This document shows positions 40,394 to 48,425 of a DNA stretch of 64,000 bases, one piece after another. The notes under the pieces are model-generated. The model had not been told where the DNA came from. It saw nothing but the letters and a program-made list of their open reading frames with translations, and ran no database searches. The DNA comes from Colwellia marinimaniae (GTDB lineage Bacteria > Pseudomonadota > Gammaproteobacteria > Enterobacterales > Alteromonadaceae): contig NZ_BDQM01000003.1 of the NCBI RefSeq assembly GCF_002207865.1, positions 1 to 64,000 of the forward strand, written 5' to 3'. Numbering within the stretch: the first letter of the stretch is position 1; each line of letters begins with the position of its first letter. The translations under genes and the position numbers were made by a program.

Positions 40394-40480
40394 ATTAAGT
40401 AAAGCTTTCTATTTATATAATAAGGTAAACACTTTACAAAAGAAGATCAAGTAAAATATAAACAAAAAACTTTACTTAAT
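40394..40480. promoter_or_regulatory. TTTAC/GTAAA operator cluster between divergent genes
   Basis: A perfect 11-bp inverted repeat, ATTAAGTAAAG (40394-40404) and CTTTACTTAAT (40470-40480), flanks a central palindrome GTAAACACTTTAC (40425-40437). All share the TTTAC half-site. The cluster lies between the flavin reductase gene and the winged-helix regulator and is a natural operator candidate for the regulator. Confidence 0.55.
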
Positions 40481-40554
40481 ATGATGCTAGACGATGAAAT
40501 CATGCTAAAAATGGGTAATAATGGCGTTATACCTACCTTTCGGCCGGAGATCTA

Positions 40555-41172
40555 ATGAAGACTCATGAAAAAATAATTCAGCTATTAAAGACCGAAGGGC
40601 CTTTAACGGCAAAAATACTGGCGAGCGAATTAGGTCTTACCACCATGGGAATTCGCCAGCATGTGCAAGGACTAGAAGACTCTGGCGATGTGGTTTTTAA
40701 AGATGAAAAAGCGCCTCGTGGCAGGCCAACCAGGTATTGGTCGTTAACGGATAAAGGTCATAGTCGTTTTGCTGATCGTCATGATGAATTAACCGTGCAG
40801 TTACTCGATTCGGTGATTAGCATCTTTGGTGACGATGGCATGGAAAAGCTGATCAGTCATAGAGAAGAAACGGCGATGGCAAACTATCGATTAGCATTGG
40901 CCGATAGATTTGGTATCGAAGAAAAATTACAGACTTTAGCGAAACTGCGTAGTGATGAAGGTTATATGGCGACAGTGGAACAGCATGACGGCGTTTTTTG
41001 GTTAATGGAAAACCATTGCCCTATTTGTGCCGCGGCCAGTAAGTGCTTAAGTTTTTGTCGTTCGGAATTACAAATGTTTCAAGCGCTTATGAGTGAGGTA
41101 GCTACCGTTAGCCGAGAAGAGCATATTATTGATGGTGCACGGCGCTGTGCTTACAAAGTAACACCCACTTAA
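40555..41172 (+). CDS. winged-helix regulator with C-terminal cysteine cluster (SufR-like)
   Basis: The 205-residue protein starts with a helix-turn-helix (GPLTAKILASELGLTTMGIRQHV) and the RGRPTRYWSLTDKG wing. The C-terminal half carries Cys155, Cys158, Cys164 and Cys168 in HCPICAAASKCLSFC plus Cys198, as in iron-sulfur-binding SufR-type regulators. It may sense redox or iron status. It sits opposite a flavin reductase with a palindrome-rich gap between. The true SufR target (suf operon) is not in the window. Confidence 0.82.
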   Translation: MKTHEKIIQLLKTEGPLTAKILASELGLTTMGIRQHVQGLEDSGDVVFKDEKAPRGRPTRYWSLTDKGHSRFADRHDELTVQLLDSVISIFGDDGMEKLISHREETAMANYRLALADRFGIEEKLQTLAKLRSDEGYMATVEQHDGVFWLMENHCPICAAASKCLSFCRSELQMFQALMSEVATVSREEHIIDGARRCAYKVTPT

Positions 41173-41335
41173 AGTGGACTTACCTAGCAGTGCTGCAGCA
41201 TGAGTATATTGTTTTAATGCAATTTCTTTATTACCAACAAAAACAATATTGCCCCGTAATAAGCGCTAGCCCGAAAGGAAAGAGCAGTAGTGCTAATGAA
41301 GACTTTAATTTAAGTGTATTTAGAAAGGTAAACAT
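41173..41335 (-). pseudogene. 5' remnant of a membrane receptor gene
   Basis: A minus-strand frame begins at ATG 41335 with MFTFLNTLKLKSSLALLLFP, a basic start followed by a hydrophobic segment, and stops after 34 residues. A shift to the next frame continues with NIVFVGNKEIALKQYTHAAA, similar in style to the periplasmic start of chemotaxis receptors or sensor kinases. The frame is then lost against the regulator gene. It looks like a truncated, frameshifted gene start, but the family is only guessed. Confidence 0.4.
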
Positions 41336-41423
41336 TTTATCACATCCATGATGTTTAAATAAAAACATTGATGGCTAGGGAATATCCAGAAATCATAAGC
41401 TAATAAAAGTATTTGATTAGGCT

Positions 41424-42752
41424 TTAATTACTTGTATTTTCTTTGAATTTATAGTGAAAACAGGCACCAGACTTCGTTTTTTTTACTTCGATAGAGCCAT
41501 TGATTTTTTGGTTAATTAAGTTAAAGACAATAGACATGCCTAAACCTATGCCACCTTGTGCGCGCGCTGTGGTAAAGAAAGGTTCAAAAATATGTTGCTG
41601 TGCTTTTTTAGATAAACCACGGCCATTGTCACTGTATATAACGTCGACTTCACCCGTAGTGAGCTGTTTAATCTCAATAGTAATTTTATTTTCTTGACGG
41701 GCATTATCTACCTCAGCATTGTGCTTGCTAGCAAAACCATGTTTAACACTGTTACTGATTAAATTAGTTAATATTTGTGCATGGATACCCGGGTAGGTAG
41801 CCAAAACTATTTGCTCTTGACACTCTATAGTAAGGCTAACCTTTTGCGGTTTAAGGATAGAGCGCAAGGTCGAAATGACTTGTTGATAATATTGACCAAT
41901 ATCAAGCGTTTCAATTTCTAATTGATGCTGATCAGCAGCAGTTTTTTTAAAGCTGCTAATTAATTTTTTAGCCCGGTTTAAGTTCTCTCCTTGCATCGCT
42001 ATGGCACTTTCTGACGTTTTACGGAAGCGCTCCATATCTTTCATACTTAGGCTTTTAGTCGCCAGTTTATCTTGTAATTTATTAAATTCATCGGCCAAAA
42101 TACTGTGGGTAGTTATGGCGATACCTAGAGGCGTATTTACTTCATGTGCAACACCGGCAACTAAGTTACCTAAAGCAGACATTTTTTCTGATTCTACTAA
42201 TTGTTGCTGTGTTAGTTGTAATTGTTTTACTGTTTCGGATAGCTCTAAGGTGCGCGCAGCTATTTTATCCTCAAGGGATTGTTCATAATCAAGGCGTTCC
42301 AGTTCGGCGGCAATTCTACCTGAGAATAATTGAAATAGCGCCGATGTTTCTTTTTCCTTTTTATGCTCAGTTTCGAATAAGGCGACAATTATGCCGATCA
42401 CTTGCTGTTTTGAATCAAGGAGCGGTGTACCTAAATAGGCTTGAATTTTCATATCAAACAATAATTGGTCTTTAGGGTAATACTTACAAATATCTTTAGG
42501 GTAGAAGCATACCGAATCATCAGCGACATTAGCGCAAGGGGTATTTTCTAGGGAATACTCAAAGTTATCAACAATTTTTCCTTTGGCAACTAACACCTCT
42601 GTTCTACAACTATGAGCATGCGAATCTAACCGGGCAATAAAGGTGTAGTCAGCAGCAATCACTTTATTGAGCGCTAAGGTTACCTTAGTAAAAAATTCAT
42701 CGCCATAACTGTTTGATACTGCCTCAATAATTTCTTGAATGTGAGTTAACAT
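41424..42752 (-). CDS. GAF-domain sensor histidine kinase
   Basis: The 442-residue soluble kinase has an N-terminal GAF-type domain (about 15-160), with FIARLDSHAHSCRTEVLVA and YLGTPLLDSKQQVIGIIVALF. A coiled linker leads to HisKA with the acceptor in GVAHEVNTPLGIAITTHS. The HATPase domain has NLISNSVKHGF, DNGRGLS and GGIGLGMSIVFNLI. ATG at 42752 follows GGGAG by five bases; an upstream in-frame ATG has no such site. No partner regulator is adjacent. Confidence 0.9.
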   Translation of the reverse strand: MLTHIQEIIEAVSNSYGDEFFTKVTLALNKVIAADYTFIARLDSHAHSCRTEVLVAKGKIVDNFEYSLENTPCANVADDSVCFYPKDICKYYPKDQLLFDMKIQAYLGTPLLDSKQQVIGIIVALFETEHKKEKETSALFQLFSGRIAAELERLDYEQSLEDKIAARTLELSETVKQLQLTQQQLVESEKMSALGNLVAGVAHEVNTPLGIAITTHSILADEFNKLQDKLATKSLSMKDMERFRKTSESAIAMQGENLNRAKKLISSFKKTAADQHQLEIETLDIGQYYQQVISTLRSILKPQKVSLTIECQEQIVLATYPGIHAQILTNLISNSVKHGFASKHNAEVDNARQENKITIEIKQLTTGEVDVIYSDNGRGLSKKAQQHIFEPFFTTARAQGGIGLGMSIVFNLINQKINGSIEVKKTKSGACFHYKFKENTSN

Positions 42753-42956
42753 AGATACTCCCAAGTGCCACCATAACTTAACTATGGCATAAGCCATTTT
42801 ATTTTTCATAAGTTATCTTCGCCTCTGTAGCGAAATAAAAATAACTTACTGATAAATAATATTATTGGCCTTATGTGCAACTATGAGTGAAAATTACTCG
42901 CATTTACTTTTGTTTTAGTTAATTATAGAAAAGGTAGTATTATTCTTGGGATAACT

Positions 42957-43685
42957 ATGGTGCATTATAAGTATTTACATAGACGTTCATTTGTTCGAGA
43001 TGGCTTGTGGTTACTGGCAATAAATGCCATTTTGTTTGCTTTCTTTGCTCATTATGACGTCTTAGAAGTTATTATTAATTTGGTCAAAGAGTATGAGCAT
43101 TGGGAGCTTGATGAGTTTTTACCTTTAGGCGCTAGCTTAACGTTTAGTTTAGTTATTTTTATTTATCGTCGCTTGGTGGAATTGGGGCGAGTCACTCAAG
43201 CTTTTGAAGACCTTGCCAAACAAGACCCTCTAACACATGCTTATAATCGGCGTGCAGGTCAGGTTATATTGCACAATTTTTGTCAAAAAGCGCACCGTGA
43301 GGGCGAAGGCTTTAGTTTATTACAGCTTAATATTGATAATTTTAAGCGCATTAATGACTGCTATGGCCCGAGTGTTGGTGATGATATTTTAATAAAATTG
43401 GTTGCTATCATTCAAAAAAACATCCCGGCAAAGAGCGAACTTATCCATTGGCACAGCGATAATTTTCTTTTAGTTTTACCAACAAGTATCACTTCCCCTT
43501 ATGAGTTTGCTAACAATCTTAGAGAAACCATAGCCCAGCAACTTTTTACTACCGATACTATTACTTGCAGTATGGGTTTAGCCACGTGGCAAAAAGGCTT
43601 TTCTTTATCCGATATGCTGCATAATGTTGAAGATGCCTTGTTGGATGCTAAAGCGGCAAACAAAAATACCATTAAGGTCGCTTAA
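42957..43685 (+). CDS. membrane GGDEF-like protein with degenerate active site
   Basis: The 242-residue protein has two N-terminal membrane segments (about 16-33 and 56-71) and a GGDEF fold from residue 88 (KQDPLTHAYNRRAG, LLQLNIDNFKRINDCYG). The active-site signature is HSDNF at 166-170 in place of GGDEF, so both glycines and the acidic residue pair are lost. Diguanylate cyclase activity is therefore unlikely; a binding or regulatory role is possible. TTGGGA lies ahead of the ATG. Confidence 0.82.
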   Translation: MVHYKYLHRRSFVRDGLWLLAINAILFAFFAHYDVLEVIINLVKEYEHWELDEFLPLGASLTFSLVIFIYRRLVELGRVTQAFEDLAKQDPLTHAYNRRAGQVILHNFCQKAHREGEGFSLLQLNIDNFKRINDCYGPSVGDDILIKLVAIIQKNIPAKSELIHWHSDNFLLVLPTSITSPYEFANNLRETIAQQLFTTDTITCSMGLATWQKGFSLSDMLHNVEDALLDAKAANKNTIKVA

Positions 43686-43707
43686 CGGTATTTAGCTGCA
43701 GTTGTCA

Positions 43708-43905
43708 TCACTCTACATTCCGAATGTGAATGTAGATTAATGGCGTTAGCTGAGACGCTAGATTAAAGGCCTTATCGGTATCATAAAATTTATTGGCAAA
43801 AGCGGGTATACCGCAGTCATGAAATAGTCCTAGGGTATATAAATCGCCAGCTGACATCCCTAGAGATAACTTTAGCAAAATCGGCAAGAATGGCTTCATT
43901 ATCAT
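43708..43905 (-). pseudogene. HDOD-domain gene fragment
   Basis: A 65-residue frame contains FLPILLKLSLGMSAGDLYTL followed by GLFHDCGIPAFANKF. This resembles the centre of HDOD domains, where a GLxHDxG segment follows a run of helices. Both the start and the end of the domain are missing. It is best read as the remnant of a deleted signalling gene between the GGDEF-like gene and yceH. Confidence 0.5.
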
Positions 43906-43942
43906 GCATTAGGCGTTACTTGCGGGTTAATTAAATCAACAA

Positions 43943-44608
43943 TTATTCACTATCGAATAGCTCAGTTAATGTAGCTACTTGCTCTGTTAATGAGGCAACT
44001 TGTTGCTCTAACTCAGTGACTCTCTGAGCAAGTTGATTTTTATTGTCTGTGGGGGCTATTTTAACTGGATTATCACTGAATTCAGCCAAGCTGCTTTCAT
44101 CAAAATCTGATAGTAAATGTACATAGCGTGAATCACGCCTTCCTGGCTCACGTGCCAGTTTTTTCACCAGTGGTTGACCGTTTAAGTCTTGTAATTGCTT
44201 TAAGGCATCTTCAACGGCACTAACATCGCTAAAGTCAGTCAGGCGATTAGTACGCGTTCTTAACTCACCCGGCGTTTGCGGTCCTCTTAGTAACAGTACA
44301 CAAATAATGGCTCTTTGCTGGGCGGTGAATTTTAAACTGCCAAATTCGGTATCACAAAAGCGATGGAAATATTTATTTACTCGGCTGGAGGCCTTATGGT
44401 CGACCATTAATTTATTCAGTTGCACCAACTCATCGACTACGTTTTGCACGTCACTTTCTGATAATGACATTACTGGATCACGGTTGCTTTTTTGATTGCA
44501 GCCGAGAGTAATACCGTTTAATGACAGTGGGTATTGCTCTGGTGTGGTGGTTTCTTTTTCAAGCATGACGCCGATAATGCGGCATTGCTCAGCAGAGAGT
44601 GAGATCAT
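43943..44608 (-). CDS. yceH: YceH (DUF480) family protein
   Basis: The 221-residue protein begins ISLSAEQCRIIGVMLEKETTTP and contains YPLSLNGITLGCNQKSNRDPVM, RGPQTPGELRTRTNRL and a C-terminal coiled coil (QLAQRVTELEQQVASLTEQV). These are the DUF480 signatures: two winged-helix modules of unknown role. ATG at 44608 matches the family start; the longer frame begins with TTG. The gene marks the left border of the accessory islet. Confidence 0.9.
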   Translation of the reverse strand: MISLSAEQCRIIGVMLEKETTTPEQYPLSLNGITLGCNQKSNRDPVMSLSESDVQNVVDELVQLNKLMVDHKASSRVNKYFHRFCDTEFGSLKFTAQQRAIICVLLLRGPQTPGELRTRTNRLTDFSDVSAVEDALKQLQDLNGQPLVKKLAREPGRRDSRYVHLLSDFDESSLAEFSDNPVKIAPTDNKNQLAQRVTELEQQVASLTEQVATLTELFDSE

Positions 44609-44691
44609 TTGAAGGCATCCTGATAAATTAGATGTCGATGTTATAGCAAGCAATATGCGACATTACTAGACTAATATTGTTGATTGCTAAT

Positions 44692-44738
44692 AAAAAAGCC
44701 ACAGTTAATGATGGAGCTAACTATGGCTTTTTTATCGA
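44692..44738. terminator. bidirectional terminator next to yceH
   Basis: AAAAAAGCCACAGTTA and TAACTATGGCTTTTTT pair in a long stem with one mismatch around a 10-nt loop. A and T runs on both sides allow use in either direction. It lies between yceH and the islet. Confidence 0.75.
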
Positions 44739-44919
44739 TAATATTGGCTTGAGTATTATTCTATATTCGCAATCTACTTATTGGTTTATTTTTTAAGTAA
44801 TTGAAATATTTTGTTTTAATTTCATTGTTGGGCTATTTTTTATTCTTTGCCCACCATGTTTTCCACCAATAGGTAGGGTGAATTGAAAGTATTAAATAAT
44901 TCAAATCATAGTTCTATAG

Positions 44920-46770
44920 CTAGAATAAATATTTACCTCTAGATATAAACCGCGGAACGACCTTACCGTTTTTTATACCAGTTATCATTTCATCTATATC
45001 ATTAATAAACTCTTTGCTTGATGAGTTAATATATGTCCAGCAACTAAAAGTGTTAGATGTGTCAACTAGCCATTCTTTTATATGATAGGCAATTTTTAAA
45101 GCTTTATCTGAATCTCCAATAGCCCAGTAGCTCAATGCGATGCATTGCTTGAAGTTCGTATCACCTATATTAAATACATCCACTTCCTCTATATCATTTA
45201 TAACTAATTGAAGTAGGTCTTGAGGCGCTTCATTTGTGACACCCCATTCAGCCATGGCATAATTAAAGATAGTGCTGACTTGATCGCTATGGCTTGGTCG
45301 TTTACTACCCATTAATTCTATAGATTTTTTAAATTCACCTTTTGCTAAATAGATCAAAGATAAATGTAATTTCGCATATTTGATTTCATCTTCTAATTTT
45401 TTATCTTGTAACTTTTCATTTGATTCAATTAAAAATAAAAGAGCATGAATGGCTAAATCTAGTCTTGAATATTCAGAAGTAAAATACTTATTAATTAAGT
45501 TTATTAGCTCATTGTTTTCAAGGTTTTGAAATGCAGGGCTATTAATTATCATCGTTAGTTTTGATGGATCTATTCTGACAACCATATTCACAGCAAGTCT
45601 AATACTTGAATATTCTAAGTCGGTAGACTTCAGTGCACTAGATATGGAGTCAAGTGCCTCGTTATTAGCATTTAGGGCTATATACAGTCTAGCCTGTCTT
45701 AATTTAGTCGTGGCTTTTATATCACCGAGTTCTATAGCTCTATTAATTAATGATAAAGACTCTTCGACATCACCATACCGTTCAATTATCTGACTTAATA
45801 AGTTTAATATTGAAGGATTGTTATTGTGCTTTTCCTGTATGGATTTCAATCTGTCTTCAGTGACTTTTTGGCTATCAGGGCTTCTAGACTTAACTAATGT
45901 CTGTAGGTAAGAAGTTGCACCTTCAACATCCTCATCATTTTTTAACATTATTTCATTTGTTAATTTTCTATACTCTTGAGCCAACTGCGTTCTTGGTCGG
46001 TGCAAAGTAAAGATCTGCTGATTTAGTAGTGCTAGGCTATTATATCTATGTATTTCTGCCGTTAATTTATCGTAATTTAAGCTTTTTGAAAAATTTGCTA
46101 AAGTGTCACATAAAATCTGATTCTCATCATCCAAATCAGGAACATTAGATGAAACAAAATGCATTTCAATTTGTGATAGGTTATTAGACTCTATGGTATT
46201 TTGCTTCTCTACGGCACCAACTACTTTTTTAAGGCCTGTAAGATTCTGCTCATTTGGAAAGAAAAGAAATACTATTGAATTAGGAAGTTGCCTTGTGCAT
46301 ATTCCTCCGACATCAGTATGGCCTGTCCTTGAATCAATTAGTACATAGTCAGGGTTATATTTTTCTTTCCATTGTGCTTTGAGGTCTTCAAAAAATAGAT
46401 ATCCAGATCTATTCTCGTATAAATCATTCCAATCTAATCGAGATAATCTTGTTGAGTATGTATCATCTAGGTTTCCTGATGGCATCAACCATAACTTTCC
46501 ATCATTTAATATATCTAAATTACAGTCATAAATGTGTTGGGTGACATCAGGAGATTCATTACTTTCTAGGTAAGACTCAATATATTCAACAACACCACTT
46601 TTCGGGGCTTCGTTAAGCCCAAAGTCAAAAGTGTGTAGTCCTGGCGCTTCTAAATCAAAATCAACCATCAGGACTTTTTTGCCTCTATTTGCCAACTCAG
46701 TAGCAACATTTGCAAGAGACATTGAGCGGCCTACGCCACCTTTAAATGAGTAAAAAGTTACAACATACAT
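44920..46770 (-). CDS. KGGVGR-type MinD/ParA-like ATPase with TPR-like C-terminus
   Basis: The 616-residue protein opens with a MinD/ParA-like NTPase. The P-loop reads SFKGGVGRS at residues 8-16, with Arg15 where Lys is usual in KGGVGKT. VLMVDFDLEAPGLHTFDFG and VLIDSRTGHTDVGG follow as Walker A-prime and B-like parts. Residues from about 290 to the end are alpha-helical repeats (SLSLINRAIELGDIKATTKLRQARLYIALNAN). This variant class is known from mobile and defence-linked loci, but its activity is unclear. It is last in a three-gene minus-strand unit, 12 bases after the preceding gene. Confidence 0.85.
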   Translation of the reverse strand: MYVVTFYSFKGGVGRSMSLANVATELANRGKKVLMVDFDLEAPGLHTFDFGLNEAPKSGVVEYIESYLESNESPDVTQHIYDCNLDILNDGKLWLMPSGNLDDTYSTRLSRLDWNDLYENRSGYLFFEDLKAQWKEKYNPDYVLIDSRTGHTDVGGICTRQLPNSIVFLFFPNEQNLTGLKKVVGAVEKQNTIESNNLSQIEMHFVSSNVPDLDDENQILCDTLANFSKSLNYDKLTAEIHRYNSLALLNQQIFTLHRPRTQLAQEYRKLTNEIMLKNDEDVEGATSYLQTLVKSRSPDSQKVTEDRLKSIQEKHNNNPSILNLLSQIIERYGDVEESLSLINRAIELGDIKATTKLRQARLYIALNANNEALDSISSALKSTDLEYSSIRLAVNMVVRIDPSKLTMIINSPAFQNLENNELINLINKYFTSEYSRLDLAIHALLFLIESNEKLQDKKLEDEIKYAKLHLSLIYLAKGEFKKSIELMGSKRPSHSDQVSTIFNYAMAEWGVTNEAPQDLLQLVINDIEEVDVFNIGDTNFKQCIALSYWAIGDSDKALKIAYHIKEWLVDTSNTFSCWTYINSSSKEFINDIDEMITGIKNGKVVPRFISRGKYLF

Positions 46771-46782
46771 TTTATTAAAACT

Positions 46783-47298
46783 CTATAATTGAAAGCTTCT
46801 TGATTTTTCGACAAGAGTAGGAACCAACTGAATATAATAAAATTTAGGTGTTGGTTGTGAACTAATATTAGTTCGTATATCTGAAAACAATCTATTCATA
46901 ATTTTTTCATCGGATAGAAGACGAAGAAGTACATCATTTGATTTTGACTGGTGCAATAAACCCGACTCCCATCTAGTAATACTTGCACTTCCAAAGCCAG
47001 TCAAATTAGAGAAATCCTTAACAGACAGTTTATGTTTTTTACGGATATCTTGTACTTCGCTAGGAAGTAATATGTCCAAATATTTACAAATAGCATTATG
47101 CTTAATCTGCTCAGCTTCTTGTGCAGTATATTCAAATTCACATTCTGAACAAGAATACACAGGTAGTTGAACCTCTAATATTACAATTTTTCTTCCATGC
47201 TTATACTCAAATTTGGAGTCTATACAATCTAGTGTTACTTGATCACTTCCACAACACTCACATGACATCACTATTTGATTTGAATTATTATCATTCAT
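46783..47298 (-). CDS. MqsA-like zinc-finger/HTH protein, predicted antitoxin-type regulator
   Basis: The 171-residue protein has an N-terminal zinc site (CECC at 13-16 and CSEC at 50-53, as in YgiT/MqsA proteins) and an HTH_3-like domain at about 78-130 (VQDIRKKHKLSVKDFSNLTG, SASITRWESG). MqsA-type proteins are antitoxins or autoregulators that bind palindromes. Three TCATATGA palindromes lie upstream of the operon and are likely its operators. It starts 11 bases after the 118-aa gene. Confidence 0.82.
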   Translation of the reverse strand: MNDNNSNQIVMSCECCGSDQVTLDCIDSKFEYKHGRKIVILEVQLPVYSCSECEFEYTAQEAEQIKHNAICKYLDILLPSEVQDIRKKHKLSVKDFSNLTGFGSASITRWESGLLHQSKSNDVLLRLLSDEKIMNRLFSDIRTNISSQPTPKFYYIQLVPTLVEKSRSFQL

Positions 47299-47309
47299 AA
47301 ATATAATCC

Positions 47310-47666
47310 TTAATTTCTGTCGCTAATATGAAAGCTTCTTCCAATAACTTTGTCTTTTGCACCCATGTGTACTTTTATATACAACGGTGTTTGACCTTGC
47401 ACTAGAATGTGCAGCATCACAGAAGCTTCTTTTCCTGGGGGCTTGTTTAATATTATATATTTAACTTCTTGGTTTTTATCTTCCAATAAATCTGCTATAA
47501 GGTGCCATGCTGAGTCGTCTGAAAAGGGGAATCCAACTTTTGGGTTTTCAATTTTTTGAGGCGCCCAATCTGAAGGAAGTTCTGGTGAGTGCCTGTTCAC
47601 TCGAGAACGCGTATGCCTTGCTTTAGATGCCATCAAAATTCTTATTGGTTCTAATTCTGTCGTCAA
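47310..47666 (-). CDS. 118-aa protein, first gene of the islet cassette (possible toxin partner)
   Basis: I do not recognise a named family. The product is basic at its start (ILMASKARHTRSRVNRHSPE), then compact, with DDSAWHLIADLLED, a KPPGKEASVML strand pair, and PLYIKVHMGAKDKVIGRSFH near the end. The last part resembles the beta-sheet and final His of small RNase-fold toxins that pair with YgiT-type zinc-finger proteins, but this is only a likeness. TTG at 47666 follows AAGGAAGTGG; ATG at 47633 is the alternative. Its place ahead of an MqsA-like gene suits a toxin-first TA unit. Confidence 0.6.
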   Translation of the reverse strand: MTTELEPIRILMASKARHTRSRVNRHSPELPSDWAPQKIENPKVGFPFSDDSAWHLIADLLEDKNQEVKYIILNKPPGKEASVMLHILVQGQTPLYIKVHMGAKDKVIGRSFHISDRN

Positions 47667-47688
47667 AATCCACTTCCTTTAACTGATT

Positions 47689-47702
47689 CTATCATATGAT
47701 AG
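47689..47702. promoter_or_regulatory. operator palindrome 1 (CTATCATATGATAG)
   Basis: A perfect 14-bp palindrome lies 22 bases upstream of the 118-aa gene start, within its likely promoter. Its core TCATATGA recurs twice upstream. Binding by the MqsA-like regulator in the same operon is inferred. Confidence 0.7.
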
Positions 47703-47747
47703 GTTTTTTGCTATGTTATTTTGTTTTATTCGTTTAGCGGTAAAAAA

Positions 47748-47763
47748 TCATATCATATGATTG
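47748..47763. promoter_or_regulatory. operator palindrome 2 (ATCATATGAT core)
   Basis: ATCATATGAT at 47752-47761 repeats the core of operator 1, with an additional ATCAT half-site overlapping on its left. The centre is 61 bases from that of operator 1. Confidence 0.65.
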
Positions 47764-47818
47764 TTTTGTTCAAATTTAAAACGATTCCAACCAATAATAT
47801 TTTTATTAACCTTGATTT

Positions 47819-47829
47819 TATCATATGAG
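47819..47829. promoter_or_regulatory. operator palindrome 3 (TCATATGA core)
   Basis: TATCATATGAG carries the 8-bp core TCATATGA at 47821-47828, 68 bases from the centre of operator 2. The three sites span the region ahead of the cassette. Confidence 0.55.
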
Positions 47830-48189
47830 GTAATTTGTAAATATGATAATTATCAATACTATAGTAACTGATAAGTAAACTTTAGGTTAGAAATAGTTAA
47901 GTCTTATAAAATGTGACGCGTCACACCTAAAATATCATTCCTCGATCTTGGTAAGGTCAGAAACTTTTTAATACGCGCACGTAAAAAAAAGCCTGAGGGT
48001 ACGGTCACCATGCTATAGGCTCTAGAGATTTTACCTCCCCCCCCTATGCAGCCCTTTTTAATAAAGGGTCTAATATAATAGACTCATTATCGTGCGAGTA
48101 AAAAATAGCAGACACCCACTCAAAGGAAAAAAACTTCACGACTCTACTAGCTTTAAATAATCATCAAATACTGTTTTTTGAGAGTTTTT
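47830..48189. other. non-coding stretch of the islet with an orphan palindrome
   Basis: A perfect 14-bp palindrome, TGTGACGCGTCACA, lies at 47912-47925 with no gene start nearby. It has four rather than six bases between TGTGA and TCACA, so it is not a standard CRP site. A C8 run and a T-rich segment follow. No gene is supported; the stretch looks like decayed mobile DNA. Confidence 0.45.
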
Positions 48190-48246
48190 ATGGCTACCGC
48201 AAGAAAACAGTAAATAAGTTTAGCTGATACCCATTACTGTAATTAA
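48190..48246 (+). pseudogene. 5' remnant of a Y1/REP-associated transposase gene
   Basis: The codons read MATARKQ, a stop, then ISLADTHYC and a stop. Y1-type (RAYT/IS200-like) transposases of marine gammaproteobacteria commonly begin MATARKRQISL followed by a D-T-x-Y-Y-H-C motif, so this looks like the first 18 or so codons with small lesions. Nothing further of the gene is found. It marks past mobile-element activity in the islet. Confidence 0.5.
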
Positions 48247-48425
48247 CTAGCCATTAACTAGGGCAGCCACCGATAACTCTGAATATGATTAGAAGGTTCA
48301 ACGCAGGGAAAAAATCTTAGATTATGTAGTTTTAGAATACTGCAACGCCTTCAATTTTAATGAAGCTTGGTGACATTGATTCTTATCACGATTAAAATTG
48401 GTACCCTAATCAACTACATCTTTTT

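Noticed and set aside
47912..47925. A CRP/FNR binding site
   Set aside because: The half-sites TGTGA and TCACA are four bases apart, not six, and no promoter or gene start lies nearby.
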